A stretch of 64,000 nt of DNA from Stieleria marina (GCA_007741555.1 CP036526.1:3782001-3846000); one strand, 5' to 3'. Shown: positions 26,753 through 36,888, counted from the stretch's first letter. The notes: generated by a model from the sequence alone, not told the origin. Made by a program: numbers and translations.

Positions 26753-29059
26753 CTAATTGAGTTGAAGATTGGTATTGGGGTGCTGCTCGCGAAACCGCTT
26801 GACTGCGGTTGGGCTGATCTCGCTGCGGCTTGCGTAAACGTATTTCAGATTTGTGAGTGCAGTCAGATGCTCCAAGCCATCACCGCTTACTTTGGTACCA
26901 TTCAGGTAGATCCACTGCAGCTCGTTGAGATTCGCCAGCGACTTCATCGCGTCATCTGTCACATCACTCTCTTGGAGTCCAATTTGAGTTAGATTTGGGA
27001 AGTACTCCGCAATCCTTGCGACGACTTTATCGTTCAAGCGACTACCTTGAAAATGTAACCGCTCCAGATTCAAGTGCCTCATCGATTGGAAGACGCTCAC
27101 GTCAAGCGTTACGCCACTTAAACGCAACTCGGTCAGATTTTTCGCTTGACCTACGTGCTTCAAAACGTCGGCGTTGATCCCGGGAATTTCCGTAAGAGAA
27201 AGTTGCGTGAGGTCCTTTAGTTGACCTATTTCTTTCAATGCCGAATTGGACAATTCAGAGCAGTTCGACAGTGCCAACCGTCGGAATTGATCATGCGTAG
27301 TCAGCCCCTTGCAAAGACGCTGCAGCCCTTCGTCCGAAATCTGTGCCTGCGTTAATGAGATTTTCGTCAGCAGCGGCATTGCGAGCAGGTCGTCGATGAT
27401 TTGATCACTGACTCTATCGGATGAAATGGATATGTCTGAGATCGACTTGTGATTCTCAAACGGTTCGAGAACGCGTGACGTGATCGCCGTCGATGAGATA
27501 TAAAGCCCGGTCATTGAGACCTTCTTAAGTCGAGCGATCTGGTCGTCCGTTGGATCTCCCATCGTAATGAAAACGCTGCCTAGATTTGGTTCCGCATTGA
27601 GCAACTTGACTGCTTCGGCATTGATTATTCCACGAATGTGACCCGATTTGCGAAGTTGATTTGGGACTTGATAAAAGCTAACGTTTGGCAGTTTCCGAGG
27701 GACAAAGCGACCAGTCGCCACCGGTTTTCCAATGTACTCTCGATTGAAGCGAATCCGCCGAACGTTGGGAAGAGCAGCGAGCAAATCTTCCGCACCCTTT
27801 TGAGTCACTTTCGTATCGTGAAGGCTGATCGAACTCAACACCTGGTTCCCTTTCAAAGACTGAATGCCTTCGTCGGTAATTGATCCACCATAGATCGACA
27901 GGCGTTTCATCGTCTTGCTGTTTGCAATCGCCGCTAAGCCGTCGTCGCTGATGTCGCAGCGAAATAGCGAAATGGAAGTGAAGCTTGCCTCGCTAAGCGA
28001 TATCCAACTTTGTTCGGAGATATCTTTGCTGCTAGTGATTGTCAATGTTGCAGGCAAAGTCAGATTTGCCAGATGTTTACATTGTTCATCAGTGAGACCT
28101 TTCATCGATAGCGACAACGTAGCAACGCGATGCAATTGGTTCAGCGATTCAATGCCTTCTTGGCTGACGATTAAATTCGACAGAGTAAGTGACGTCAGCT
28201 TGGGTAACTTGGTCAATAGGCGTAGTTCCTCTGCGTCCACGCGTGTTTGCAGCGACAGCATTTGAAGGCCTGGGAATTCGTAGATGGCGTCTACAAGTGC
28301 TTTGCTGATTTCGCGATCTTGAAGTGTTAGGCTGCGAACCGATCGACACTTCGCAATTTGAAGCAATCCATCATCTGAAAGCGATGTGTGCTTGATCGAC
28401 AGATAACTGAGGGTGGGAATCTGCAGCAAGTGCGGTATGACAGCATCGGTAATCATCGGACCATCTAAGTTGACGGACGTCAGTGTTGGAAAGAAACGGA
28501 ACTGGCTGGCGGACTTATCTTTCTTAATCCGCAAGAGAGTGATGGGAGCGTCGCCCCGTCGAAAAATCTGCTCGCCAAATGACTCCAACTTTTTGATCGC
28601 GCGGTCTTGGTCGGTAAGGCTCAAGTCTTCGACCTGCTTGCTTGCGAGCGACGCAGTGTCGGTTGCCCCATTGGAAACGACGCGTTTCAATGCTTCCAAG
28701 ACTGCTGGACGACGCGACTTGTTCGCTCCAATCTGCGTCAAAGCTTCGACGCATCGAGAACCAGCTTCCACGTCATCTGTTAAGGCTGCCGTCGTTAGTG
28801 GAGCAATGGCCGCATCCCCGCTCTCGATCAAAGCTTCAAATGCGGTCTGTCGTTTCTGAAACTTGACACTGGAAAGGTCAGCAATCGCAGTTTGGATTGC
28901 AGCGCTGTCGGGTTCTGACTGATTCTTATCCTGGCCGGTTTCAGTTGTTGCAGGCTGGGCAAGCGAAGTCGCGCACCAATGATCCGGCACGCCGAGATAA
29001 CCAACAATTAACAGGATGTAAAGCACCAAAGTTTTCGTCGGAATCGTCATTCTCATCAT
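26753..29059 (-). CDS. Secreted leucine-rich-repeat protein
   Basis: The start at 29059 is set by a GGGGAGG ribosome site six nt upstream, giving 768 residues. A longer frame from 29182 lacks such support. A signal peptide or membrane helix (TLVLYILLIVGYLGV) is followed by a short HEAT-like helical part (about 60-150). Then a long array of leucine-rich repeats reaches the C-terminus, with units such as LTQLSLTEIPGINADVLKHV and LQWIYLNGTKVSGDGLEHL. The DxGL/TDxGL pattern is that of the cysteine-free bacterial LRR class. It is probably a protein-binding surface outside the cytoplasm; the partner is unknown. Confidence 0.85.
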   Translation of the reverse strand: MMRMTIPTKTLVLYILLIVGYLGVPDHWCATSLAQPATTETGQDKNQSEPDSAAIQTAIADLSSVKFQKRQTAFEALIESGDAAIAPLTTAALTDDVEAGSRCVEALTQIGANKSRRPAVLEALKRVVSNGATDTASLASKQVEDLSLTDQDRAIKKLESFGEQIFRRGDAPITLLRIKKDKSASQFRFFPTLTSVNLDGPMITDAVIPHLLQIPTLSYLSIKHTSLSDDGLLQIAKCRSVRSLTLQDREISKALVDAIYEFPGLQMLSLQTRVDAEELRLLTKLPKLTSLTLSNLIVSQEGIESLNQLHRVATLSLSMKGLTDEQCKHLANLTLPATLTITSSKDISEQSWISLSEASFTSISLFRCDISDDGLAAIANSKTMKRLSIYGGSITDEGIQSLKGNQVLSSISLHDTKVTQKGAEDLLAALPNVRRIRFNREYIGKPVATGRFVPRKLPNVSFYQVPNQLRKSGHIRGIINAEAVKLLNAEPNLGSVFITMGDPTDDQIARLKKVSMTGLYISSTAITSRVLEPFENHKSISDISISSDRVSDQIIDDLLAMPLLTKISLTQAQISDEGLQRLCKGLTTHDQFRRLALSNCSELSNSALKEIGQLKDLTQLSLTEIPGINADVLKHVGQAKNLTELRLSGVTLDVSVFQSMRHLNLERLHFQGSRLNDKVVARIAEYFPNLTQIGLQESDVTDDAMKSLANLNELQWIYLNGTKVSGDGLEHLTALTNLKYVYASRSEISPTAVKRFREQHPNTNLQLN

Positions 29060-29806
29060 CGAACGCCTCCCCATCAGCGGTGATCGAAATCTGTCTACGC
29101 CAAACCCAGCGGCGCAGACCAATATAGCGGCGCGGCGCACGCTCGTCTCGAAACCGAACATACGAGACGTTTGTGTCGACAATCAGGGGTTACGGATGGA
29201 ATCTTTGCAGGGAATCATCCTGCTGAGAAAAGCAACCAGGAAGTCAGTAACAATGATAAAGACGCTCAACGGCGTCCGCGAAGTTCAGCTAACTAATCGA
29301 TCATCATGGCATTTGATCCTGCCGTGATTCCTCTCCCAAAATCGTCGACGGAGTTTTTCTAGGCCATCGCTGAGACCCTGAGCCTGGTGCACAAAATAGA
29401 GGCCCAAAAGCTGGGCGTTGCACGCTGGCTAGCTCTCAACTGAAAGATTACCAATTCAGCGTTTGGAGCAGAGCAACTTTGCCTGGTTCAAACATTTGAG
29501 ACCAAATTGCTCTAATTGCCGATTCGTAAACGCCCCTAAGTAACTGCCGCGGAGCTTTTCGGGTTTGAGTCTCCGAAGCCGGTGTGCGCGACCGTCAACG
29601 CTCTGTTACAACGCATCGTCGATCAGATGTGCCTCACCATTTTGCAACGAAACTTCCGATTCGCCTGCGGGTTCAACGGGTGTCCAATTCTTTACTGATG
29701 CAGACATGGCGTACATTTCTACTCTTTGGACATTTATATCAAAGAATGAACCACTGCCTGAACGCAACCATATCTGAACAAAACAATCCCTCTACAAAGA
29801 CGACCC
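29060..29806. other. Divergent intergenic region between LRR and peroxiredoxin genes
   Basis: About 750 nt separate two divergent genes. Both promoters should be here. The short frames inside lack recognisable motifs, and the DNA is more AT-rich near 29400-29800 than in the flanking genes. I see no RNA gene or strong inverted repeat. A small RNA cannot be excluded from sequence alone. Confidence 0.4.
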
Positions 29807-30394
29807 ATGAAAAACCATTTCGCGACCTTTGGGCTACTGCTGCTTTTGGCGGCCGTTACGTTTTCGTCAACCGCTCAAGCACAGCGACGTCGTCAAGCAA
29901 CGCCAGGCAAAGAGCCTCCGCATCCACCAAAGGTCGGTGAAGTTGCCCCGGATTTTGAACTAGTGGATTTAAAGGGAGAGAAGGTCTCGCTGAAGGAACT
30001 GACAAAGGAGTCGCCCGTCGTGATGCTCGTGCTTCGAGGCTGGTATGGGAAACAATGTCCAATGTGCAACCGACAAGTCGGTGAATTCTTGAGCAAGAAG
30101 TCGGCGCTATCGAAAGTCCAAGTTGTGATGATCTATCCAGGTGAGGCTAGTCAGCTCGATGAGCATGCTAAGCAGTTTATTGGGAGCAAATCATTTCCGG
30201 ACAACTATCATTTCGTGCTGGATCCGGATTTTAAATTCACCAATGCATGGGGGCTTCGCTGGGAAGCTCCGCGTGAGACAGCTTATCCGTCTACCTTTGT
30301 AGTCGACCAAGAACAGAAGCTGGTCTTTGGCAAAACCGTGGTCTCGCATGGCGACCGTGCCGACGTGTCCACCGTGGTGGCCAACTTGCCCTAA
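29807..30394 (+). CDS. Exported peroxiredoxin-like (AhpC/TSA) protein
   Basis: This 195-residue thioredoxin-fold protein has a Sec signal peptide (residues 1-26, ending TAQAQ). The fold begins with GEVAPDFELVDLKG. In place of the usual PxxxTxxC site it has LRGWYGKQCPMC, with Cys84 and Cys87 forming a CxxC pair. It continues with PSTFVVDQEQKLVF. It is more like the AhpC/TSA branch with a CPxC centre than classical two-Cys peroxiredoxins. It may reduce peroxides or act as a thiol oxidoreductase outside the cytoplasm. Confidence 0.85.
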   Translation: MKNHFATFGLLLLLAAVTFSSTAQAQRRRQATPGKEPPHPPKVGEVAPDFELVDLKGEKVSLKELTKESPVVMLVLRGWYGKQCPMCNRQVGEFLSKKSALSKVQVVMIYPGEASQLDEHAKQFIGSKSFPDNYHFVLDPDFKFTNAWGLRWEAPRETAYPSTFVVDQEQKLVFGKTVVSHGDRADVSTVVANLP

Positions 30395-30595
30395 GCGTTC
30401 TTGCCAAGGCAAGCGTAGCGGTCGATCGGTTGCATCGAAGTTTGATCGATTTGACTTTGCGGTTGGCTGTGAAGAAGTGTCCCAGCTGAACAACAGCGCG
30501 GGCGAGTGTCGAAAGACCTAGGTCCACGCGGCGATGATAGAACCTATTTGCGCAATGACTTAGCTGGGAACCACGTGGTCACGCCTCGTAAGGTC

Positions 30596-31894
30596 TTAGG
30601 CTTTGGGTTTCCAGCCCTCGGCATACTCGCGGCCCCACAAGTCTTGGGCGTGCGCGTTGTCGACGATATGGCCGTTGGCGGGATCCGTCTTAACGACGCT
30701 TCCGGTGCGATAGGCGATGTTGCCCAAGTGACAAAGCAACGTGCTTTGGTGAGCAATTTCGATATCGGCATTGGGTTTGCGGCCCGTTCGAACGGCGTCC
30801 AGAAAATCAGCAAAGTGATCTGCGTCGCCGCCGTCAGCCGTTTCGGTTTCGATCTCTTTGTTTTTCATGTCGTACAGCGTGTAGCCGGACCCACGAATGA
30901 CAATCGAACCTTCGGTGCCATGGATACTGACTCCAAACGATGCATCCAACGCTCCCAGCGGTGACCAACTGAGGCCTTCCCAGGTGATCATCTTTTCATT
31001 GGGAAACTTCATCGAAACCATCATCGTGTCAGGAGTTTCCTGATCATCGTCGTGACGGAATCGTCCGCCGGTGGCGGTGACGCTTTCGGGATAGGTCACG
31101 CCCAAACCCCAGCGTGCCACGTCAATGCCGTGAACACCGTTGTTGCCAAGTTCGCCGTTGCCCCAATTCCAATGCCAGTGCCAGTTGTAGTGCACGACAT
31201 TGTCCTTGAACTCCTGACGCGCTGCGGGGCCTTGCCAGAGATCCCAGTCCAACCATTCGGGAGCCGCTGTTGTTTTGCCTTTGCCAATGGGGCCACGCCG
31301 GTTGTTGTACCAAGTACGTGCATAAAGGGTGTCGCCAATTGCGCCGTCGTGAACTTTGCCGATGCCTTTGACCAAGGCAGGCCAACTGCGCCGCTGGGTT
31401 CCCATCTGCACGACACGGTCGTTGTTGCGAGCCGCTGCGATGGCAATCTCGCCTTCTTCGGCAGTGTGGCTGCAGGGTTTTTCGACGTAGACGTGTTTGC
31501 CTGCTTTGCAACCCAAAATGGTTGCGGGAGCGTGCCAGTGATTTGGCGCAGCGCACACCAATACATCGATTTTGTCATCGTCCAAGATATTGCGAAAGTC
31601 GCCGACGACGTTGGGCGCCGTACCTTGATCCTTTGCCACGAGTTTGGCCGTCAACTCTGCCGCGCGGCGATCCACATCGCAGATCGTGCCAATTTCGACG
31701 TTAGGTTGAGCCATCATGCCGCGAGCAATGGCTTTGCCTCGCCCATTGACGCCCATGATTCCCAGAACGATTTTTTCGCTGGACGATTCGGCTTCTTGAG
31801 CCGATCCGGTGCGCGCTGCATTGGTAAATCCGCCGGCTGCCGCGATGCCCGCACCTGCTTTAAGAAAATTTCGGCGATCTGATTGGTAGTTCAT
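30596..31894 (-). CDS. Tat-exported Gfo/Idh/MocA family oxidoreductase
   Basis: This 432-residue NAD(P)-dependent sugar oxidoreductase carries a twin-arginine signal (DRRNFLKAGAGIAAAGG). The Rossmann motif is GVNGRGKA (about 48-55), and the catalytic Lys motif is VEKPCSH. The C-terminal domain has the planctomycete-type GNNGVHGIDVARWGLG. The exact substrate is unknown. It lies 15 nt downstream of a DUF6807 gene on the same strand, so the two probably work on the same carbohydrate-derived compound. The cofactor is presumably carried through the Tat system after folding. Confidence 0.9.
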   Translation of the reverse strand: MNYQSDRRNFLKAGAGIAAAGGFTNAARTGSAQEAESSSEKIVLGIMGVNGRGKAIARGMMAQPNVEIGTICDVDRRAAELTAKLVAKDQGTAPNVVGDFRNILDDDKIDVLVCAAPNHWHAPATILGCKAGKHVYVEKPCSHTAEEGEIAIAAARNNDRVVQMGTQRRSWPALVKGIGKVHDGAIGDTLYARTWYNNRRGPIGKGKTTAAPEWLDWDLWQGPAARQEFKDNVVHYNWHWHWNWGNGELGNNGVHGIDVARWGLGVTYPESVTATGGRFRHDDDQETPDTMMVSMKFPNEKMITWEGLSWSPLGALDASFGVSIHGTEGSIVIRGSGYTLYDMKNKEIETETADGGDADHFADFLDAVRTGRKPNADIEIAHQSTLLCHLGNIAYRTGSVVKTDPANGHIVDNAHAQDLWGREYAEGWKPKA

Positions 31895-31909
31895 TCGGCA
31901 ATTGCCTGA

Positions 31910-32827
31910 CTAAGGGAGTCTGGAGATGGAGTTGCGATGATGTGGCTTGCCGCCACGTCCAACGCGGAGGGAGGTGCTGGAATTGAAACGGTCCGCAATT
32001 GAATTGGCAGATGTCATGTCAATTGCGCCAGCGTGAGCGTGTAGCAAATATCTGAGGGTCAGCGGATCGTTCTTGGTCAGCATCACTGGGGCGTCGCGGC
32101 AGATGGATGCTCCCATCCATCCGTCATCGCGAACGTGCCATTTACTGGGGTAAGTAGGATTGGAGGAATGGTCAAAGTACGTGATGCCTTCCGTTACATC
32201 CGCGTCGATCGATCCGCTGTAGTCGATCCAAGCCGACGGTTTTCCGAACAACAACTTTTCGGTCGACTGTCCACTGGATCCGGTCAAAACACCGTTGCCG
32301 AATCGGGCCGAGATGGATTTTGCGACGCGCACCGCCAACAGACCAAAATTGGTTTGTTCCAACTCGAGGCTGTCCGCAACGGATTTTAAAGAGGTTTGGA
32401 TTTCAAAAAGAACTCCGTCAGCATCGTCGGGTGCGACAGACACGATCAATTGTTGATCGACCAGAGGTGCGGGATCGTGGCCGTCGTACCACGCCAGGCG
32501 GCAGGCCATTTTGGCGGCGTCGTCACCGTCGTCGTAAGCCAGCCATTCCTCTTGGCGGATTTGCGCATCGGTGGCATCGCCCCAGAAATTGATGCCCATC
32601 ACTTTGTGGTGCGCAAACCAAATCGAACGATGATGATCGTGGTCCGGTGCACCGGGGTGTCCCATCCGAGTCAGTGGCAATCCGGATGGACCGATCAGCG
32701 GAAAGAAAAATGGGCGAGGCACATCGCTTCCTGCATGCCACCGCAACCGTTCGCGACCATCAATGCCAAAAGCGACCTGGCGACCAGGAAGTGGCACAAT
32801 CTGGCATCGAGGTGATCGGGTAAACAT
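31910..32827 (-). CDS. DUF6807 (PmoA-like) family protein
   Basis: This 305-residue protein has the features of the family annotated as DUF6807 or 'methane oxygenase PmoA': GPSGLPLTRMGHPGAPDHDHHRS near the N-terminus and a C-terminal CRDAPVMLTKNDPLTLRYLLHAHAG. It is not a membrane methane monooxygenase, since no transmembrane segments are present. The histidine-rich HDHHRS block suggests a metal site. It is found with Gfo/Idh oxidoreductases in planctomycetes, as here, and probably acts in carbohydrate breakdown. Function is inferred only from context. Confidence 0.8.
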   Translation of the reverse strand: MFTRSPRCQIVPLPGRQVAFGIDGRERLRWHAGSDVPRPFFFPLIGPSGLPLTRMGHPGAPDHDHHRSIWFAHHKVMGINFWGDATDAQIRQEEWLAYDDGDDAAKMACRLAWYDGHDPAPLVDQQLIVSVAPDDADGVLFEIQTSLKSVADSLELEQTNFGLLAVRVAKSISARFGNGVLTGSSGQSTEKLLFGKPSAWIDYSGSIDADVTEGITYFDHSSNPTYPSKWHVRDDGWMGASICRDAPVMLTKNDPLTLRYLLHAHAGAIDMTSANSIADRFNSSTSLRVGRGGKPHHRNSISRLP

Positions 32828-32925
32828 TTGTCATCTGCTTGCAGGTTCGATTCGCTAACACGGCACCATTGTAGCGGCAGCGAATGTCAGTTGCATGCTT
32901 GCGAGCAACGCATCGACACAAATGA

Positions 32926-33936
32926 TTAACTCAATCCCGTTGACTCCGGTTGATCGAACATGACGTTCATGTTTTGCACCGCCGCTCCGCTGGCGCCTTT
33001 GGCCAAGTTGTCGATCGCACAAATCAGGATCAGACGTTTGCCGGCTTCACGGACAGTCATCTGCACAAAATTGGTTCCCGCAACATGCTTGGTTGCCGGC
33101 AAATGATCGACGGGGGTAACAAACACGGAATCGGAATACGTGTCCTGCCAACATTGCATGACATCTTTGGCAGACGCTTGATTCGGCTTGGTATAAATGG
33201 TCGACAAAATGCCACGACTCATCGGCGCTAAGTGGGGCGTGAAAGTCACGTCCAGTTCGGTGCCGCTGATCCGTTGCACCAGATCGGCGATCTCCGGCTG
33301 ATGGCGATGATTGCCAACGCCGTAAGCCGCGATCGATTCGTTGGTCTCGCAGTACAACATCGCCAGCTTCGCTGACCGACCTCCGCCGCTGACGCCCGTT
33401 TTGCTGTCGACGATCACGTCGCTTGCATCGATCAGGCCGTTTTGCACTAAAGGCGCAAGAGGCAAAATGGCCGATGTGGGATAGCAACCGGGATTGGCAA
33501 CCACGTCGGCGTCTTGAATTTGGTCGCGAAAGAACTCCGGCATTCCGTAAGCCGTTTTGCCGACTCGTTCTGGCCATGGGTGCGTGACGCCGTACCATTT
33601 TTCGTACAACGGAACATTGGACAAACGAAAGTCCGCGCTGAAGTCGATCACGCGTGTCCCGTGTTGCACCAATTCCTTGACCGTTTGTGCGGACGCTCCG
33701 TGCGGCAGGCAGCACATCACGACGTCGCATGTTTGGGCGATCTTAGACGCGTCCAATTGCGTCAGTTCTAAATCAAGGCGACCGGCGAGCATGGGATGCA
33801 CTTCGGCAATCGGTTTTCCGGCGTCGGCACGACTGGTTGCCACCACCACTTCGGCTTGCGGATGGCTCAGTAATAGACGGATGGCTTCCAAGCCGGTGTA
33901 TCCCGTCGCGCCGACGATGCCTACTCGAATGGTCAT
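32926..33936 (-). CDS. argC: N-acetyl-gamma-glutamyl-phosphate reductase
   Basis: This is the third enzyme of arginine biosynthesis, reducing N-acetylglutamyl phosphate to the semialdehyde with NADPH. From the ATG at 33936 it has 336 residues, close to the family length. The Rossmann motif is VGIVGATGYTGLE, and the active-site Cys is Cys151 in VANPGCYPTS. The conserved FTPHLAPMSRGIL and KGASGAAVQNMN are present. A longer frame from 33978 adds 14 residues without family support. It follows the GlmU-like gene after 66 nt on the same strand. No other arg genes are in the window. Confidence 0.96.
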   Translation of the reverse strand: MTIRVGIVGATGYTGLEAIRLLLSHPQAEVVVATSRADAGKPIAEVHPMLAGRLDLELTQLDASKIAQTCDVVMCCLPHGASAQTVKELVQHGTRVIDFSADFRLSNVPLYEKWYGVTHPWPERVGKTAYGMPEFFRDQIQDADVVANPGCYPTSAILPLAPLVQNGLIDASDVIVDSKTGVSGGGRSAKLAMLYCETNESIAAYGVGNHRHQPEIADLVQRISGTELDVTFTPHLAPMSRGILSTIYTKPNQASAKDVMQCWQDTYSDSVFVTPVDHLPATKHVAGTNFVQMTVREAGKRLILICAIDNLAKGASGAAVQNMNVMFDQPESTGLS

Positions 33937-34002
33937 GAAACTCTCAGTGTAGTGGTTAAATGTTATCAGACGCGACAAGTCGTTTTGCGAACGCCCGTTC
34001 GC

Positions 34003-35259
34003 CTACAGACCGTCGTGTTCGATCGCTTCGGCCCGTTCGCTTTCGGTCAAGCTGTACATGTCACGAATCAACTGCATGTCGCATTCGCGTTGCTGCACTT
34101 TACGCCGCGCGAACATACGTTGTTGCGTATTGATCATCACGTCGGCAGGCAGCAGCGACGTTTGTCCAAACAGCCTTGCATAGTTGACATAGCTGGGCAC
34201 GTTCTCGGTCGCAAAACCGTACAGCATGCTGCACACACCGATCACTTTGCCGGTAAAGATACTGGTGTTGATCGCGGTCTTGGAATAATCGCCGATGATA
34301 CACCCCAAGAACTGCATGCCGGTGGCAATCTTTTTGTCACCGTAAGTCATGTTGATCTTACCATACGTGTTCTTCAAGTCGCTGTTGCAGGTTCCCGCGC
34401 CCAGGTTGATCCAGCTGCCCAGGTAGCTGTGTCCCAAGAAACCATGATGCTGTTTGTTGGTAAAAGGTTCGATCACGGACGCTTCGACTTCGCCGCCGAT
34501 CTTGGTGGTGTGCCCGAGTGCGACGCCGTCTTTCAACGCGGCATGTTCCAGCACCCGCGCACGCGGCCCCGCGTAGACCGGTCCGGACAAGAAGCAAAAC
34601 GGTCCGACTTCGACGTCTTTGTCCAGCAAGATAGGACCTTCGGAAGTATCCACGACGCTGTAATTACCCAGCGTCGCACCTTCCGCGGCAAAAACGCCAT
34701 CGGCCGTTTCTTTGTAGTCCCCGTGCTCCAAACGCCACTGCATCGCGTCGGGCATCAACGCCATGTGGTGAAAGACGACTTCATGCGGGTGTCGCAGTAC
34801 TTCGACGGATGTTTCGGATCGACCGAGAGTGGCCGCAATTTCGATCAGGCCAGCTGTGACCGAATCCGCTTGGTCGATCGCGGACTGCTGCGAAGCAATG
34901 TCCGCGGCCGTGATTCGGGCCAACAAAACTACGCCGTCTTCTTCGTCAAAGATGGCCGTCGATTCGTCTGATTCGCAAAGCGTCTTTAGCAGCGACGCTA
35001 GTTCCACTTTGGGGACAATCCGGGCGTTGACCAAGACGACGCCACCTGGGTCGCTGGCATTCGCGGGAGCCTCCAGTTTACGGTCAAGCCGTTCGATCGT
35101 CGCCAAATGCGGCCGCACGTCGACGGTCAGGTTGCCAGGAAGTTCTTGCAGCCAATCCAACAGCGTCAAACTGGCGCAATTGATCGCGTAGGCAGGCCGC
35201 GACAACGTAATGGGGCGAAGTCGATCGACAAATTGATCTTCGAAGCAAATGGTCTGCAT
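34003..35259 (-). CDS. GlmU-like putative sugar nucleotidyltransferase / acetyltransferase
   Basis: This 418-residue protein resembles the alternative bacterial GlmU-like group. The N-terminal half (about 1-190) aligns in outline with nucleotidyltransferases (RLRPITLSRPAYAI) but lacks a clear GxGTRM-type loop. From about residue 195 a left-handed beta-helix acyltransferase domain follows (GPVYAGPRARVLEHAALKDG, GTCNSDLKNTYGKI). It could supply UDP-N-acetylglucosamine or a related activated sugar. Whether the N-terminal domain is active is doubtful from sequence. It is upstream of argC on the same strand and divergent from a HEAT-like gene. Confidence 0.78.
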   Translation of the reverse strand: MQTICFEDQFVDRLRPITLSRPAYAINCASLTLLDWLQELPGNLTVDVRPHLATIERLDRKLEAPANASDPGGVVLVNARIVPKVELASLLKTLCESDESTAIFDEEDGVVLLARITAADIASQQSAIDQADSVTAGLIEIAATLGRSETSVEVLRHPHEVVFHHMALMPDAMQWRLEHGDYKETADGVFAAEGATLGNYSVVDTSEGPILLDKDVEVGPFCFLSGPVYAGPRARVLEHAALKDGVALGHTTKIGGEVEASVIEPFTNKQHHGFLGHSYLGSWINLGAGTCNSDLKNTYGKINMTYGDKKIATGMQFLGCIIGDYSKTAINTSIFTGKVIGVCSMLYGFATENVPSYVNYARLFGQTSLLPADVMINTQQRMFARRKVQQRECDMQLIRDMYSLTESERAEAIEHDGL

Positions 35260-35533
35260 GAGCCAGGCAGGGTGATAAGTAAGAGCGGACGATAACGATT
35301 GTGCCGGTGCCGCAGTTTAACCAAATCAAGGCCCCTGTCTGTAACCCTGAAAAACCTGTTTGCAGTCGGTAGTGTGCAGAATTCGCAACTAGAGTGCACT
35401 AGAGCTTGTCAGAGCACCACGCCGAGCAGGTTTCTGCTGCTGCCACAAAGCCGCTGCGACGGGATGCGTTTTGCAGTGTGCTCCCCCAGAGTCAACCACA
35501 CAAAGGAAACCGTTCGATAGCGACGGCGTCTAC

Positions 35534-36751
35534 ATGTTTCTACGGCAGCGCAAATTGGGGGCTAGCTACTTTGGCGGTTGCCTTTGCGGTGTGTTGCTGA
35601 GCCTGATGACGACAGCAACGTCGGCTGACGAACTCGCCACGGGGGACCTCTCGTCCATCGATCGGCTGGTGACGCAACTGGACCACGATTCATACACCGT
35701 TCGACGTCAATCCAAGCGACGACTCTTTGAACTGACTCAGAGCCCTGAGACCAAAGAATACTCGGTACAAGCAATTGTACAGGCGACCAAGTCTCCGATT
35801 CTGGAGATCCACGAGAACGCCAGTCGCCTTCTTCTCGAAATCGAGCTCGCCGAAGTCGAACGTCAACTGAGTCGATTGATGGATGTGACGGTCGCGGCCG
35901 ATGCGATTGATTTGCCATTTTGGAACCGTTATCGCAAAATGGCCGGAAGCGATTTGGACGCGCGACGATTGTTTGCAAAAACACTGCGTCAACACGATGC
36001 TGCGATTCGGCTACTTGCTCAATACGATCCTGTCACAAAACGCGACTCGGTGCTGCACCGAAACACTCCCGCTTACCCTCGATGGCAACTCGCTCGACTG
36101 CTGAATCCGCACACGATTGCCGCAGACGATGCGGTACTCTGGACAATTCATCTCTGCGCGGACGATCGAACGCTCCCCCTTGGATTGGCAGGTTTGTCCA
36201 CCCAGACGATGCTGGTTTTGAGCCAAAACGAGGGTGGGCCGCAAATCGGCAATAGCGGCGAGGCAGCGGTTCTGCGCCGCGTGGTTGGAAACTGGATCGC
36301 CAAGGACCGGGGCACTGGATTGCAGCGCGAGCGAATGTTGATTGCTTTGAAATATCAGTGCGATCAGCAGGCTCGGGCTTTGTGCGACCAAGTGCTCGGA
36401 GATCGATTCGCCAGCGCATCTGCGCATTCGATGGCATTGTTGTGTGCATCCAAACTGAAGCGATCGGATTTACGTGAATTGCTTCGACAGTGGATTGGCG
36501 ACGATCGCACGGCACACGTCTGGACGTTGATCGCATCTCGAAAAGCAAAGATTCGCACCCAAGTCGGCGATGTGGCTTTGGCGTTGTTGTTGCATCATCA
36601 CGGAATTGATCCGCGACAAGCCGGCTTTCATGATTTGCAAGCCGATCCACGAACGATCTTTCGCGAGCATAGCCTGGGTTTTTCCGATCAAGCCACGCGT
36701 TCGGCCGCCTACAAGACGGCAGCGGAATTGATCCAATCGGTGTCGAACTGA
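35534..36751 (+). CDS. Exported HEAT-like hypothetical protein
   Basis: I start at the ATG at 35534, which gives a signal peptide (LGGASYFGG-type core, ending ATSADE) and about 405 residues. The longer frame from 35471 would bury that signal. The first 120 residues form HEAT/ARM-like helices (LVTQLDHDSYTVRRQSKRRL), and the rest is helical without family motifs. HEAT-like exported proteins are common in planctomycetes and usually serve as protein-binding scaffolds. No enzymatic residues are visible. Confidence 0.68.
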   Translation: MFLRQRKLGASYFGGCLCGVLLSLMTTATSADELATGDLSSIDRLVTQLDHDSYTVRRQSKRRLFELTQSPETKEYSVQAIVQATKSPILEIHENASRLLLEIELAEVERQLSRLMDVTVAADAIDLPFWNRYRKMAGSDLDARRLFAKTLRQHDAAIRLLAQYDPVTKRDSVLHRNTPAYPRWQLARLLNPHTIAADDAVLWTIHLCADDRTLPLGLAGLSTQTMLVLSQNEGGPQIGNSGEAAVLRRVVGNWIAKDRGTGLQRERMLIALKYQCDQQARALCDQVLGDRFASASAHSMALLCASKLKRSDLRELLRQWIGDDRTAHVWTLIASRKAKIRTQVGDVALALLLHHHGIDPRQAGFHDLQADPRTIFREHSLGFSDQATRSAAYKTAAELIQSVSN

Positions 36752-36888
36752 GCTTTGCAGGCCTGCCATTGATAGCAAGCGATTGGCGATCAATTTGTCT
36801 CTGGCGTTGACCTACCACCCTCAAGCTTGCTAATCGCTGAGTTATTCCACGTTGAATCAACTCACGTCCCGGATTAACAGCACACTTC

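Noticed and set aside
30399-30412. CTTGC-CAAG-GCAAG hairpin after the peroxiredoxin gene
   Set aside because: Only a 5-bp stem with no T-tract; insufficient for a terminator call.
33952-34971. Plus-strand 339-codon frame opposite the GlmU-like gene
   Set aside because: Long but antisense to a recognisable protein with hexapeptide repeats; no own motif.
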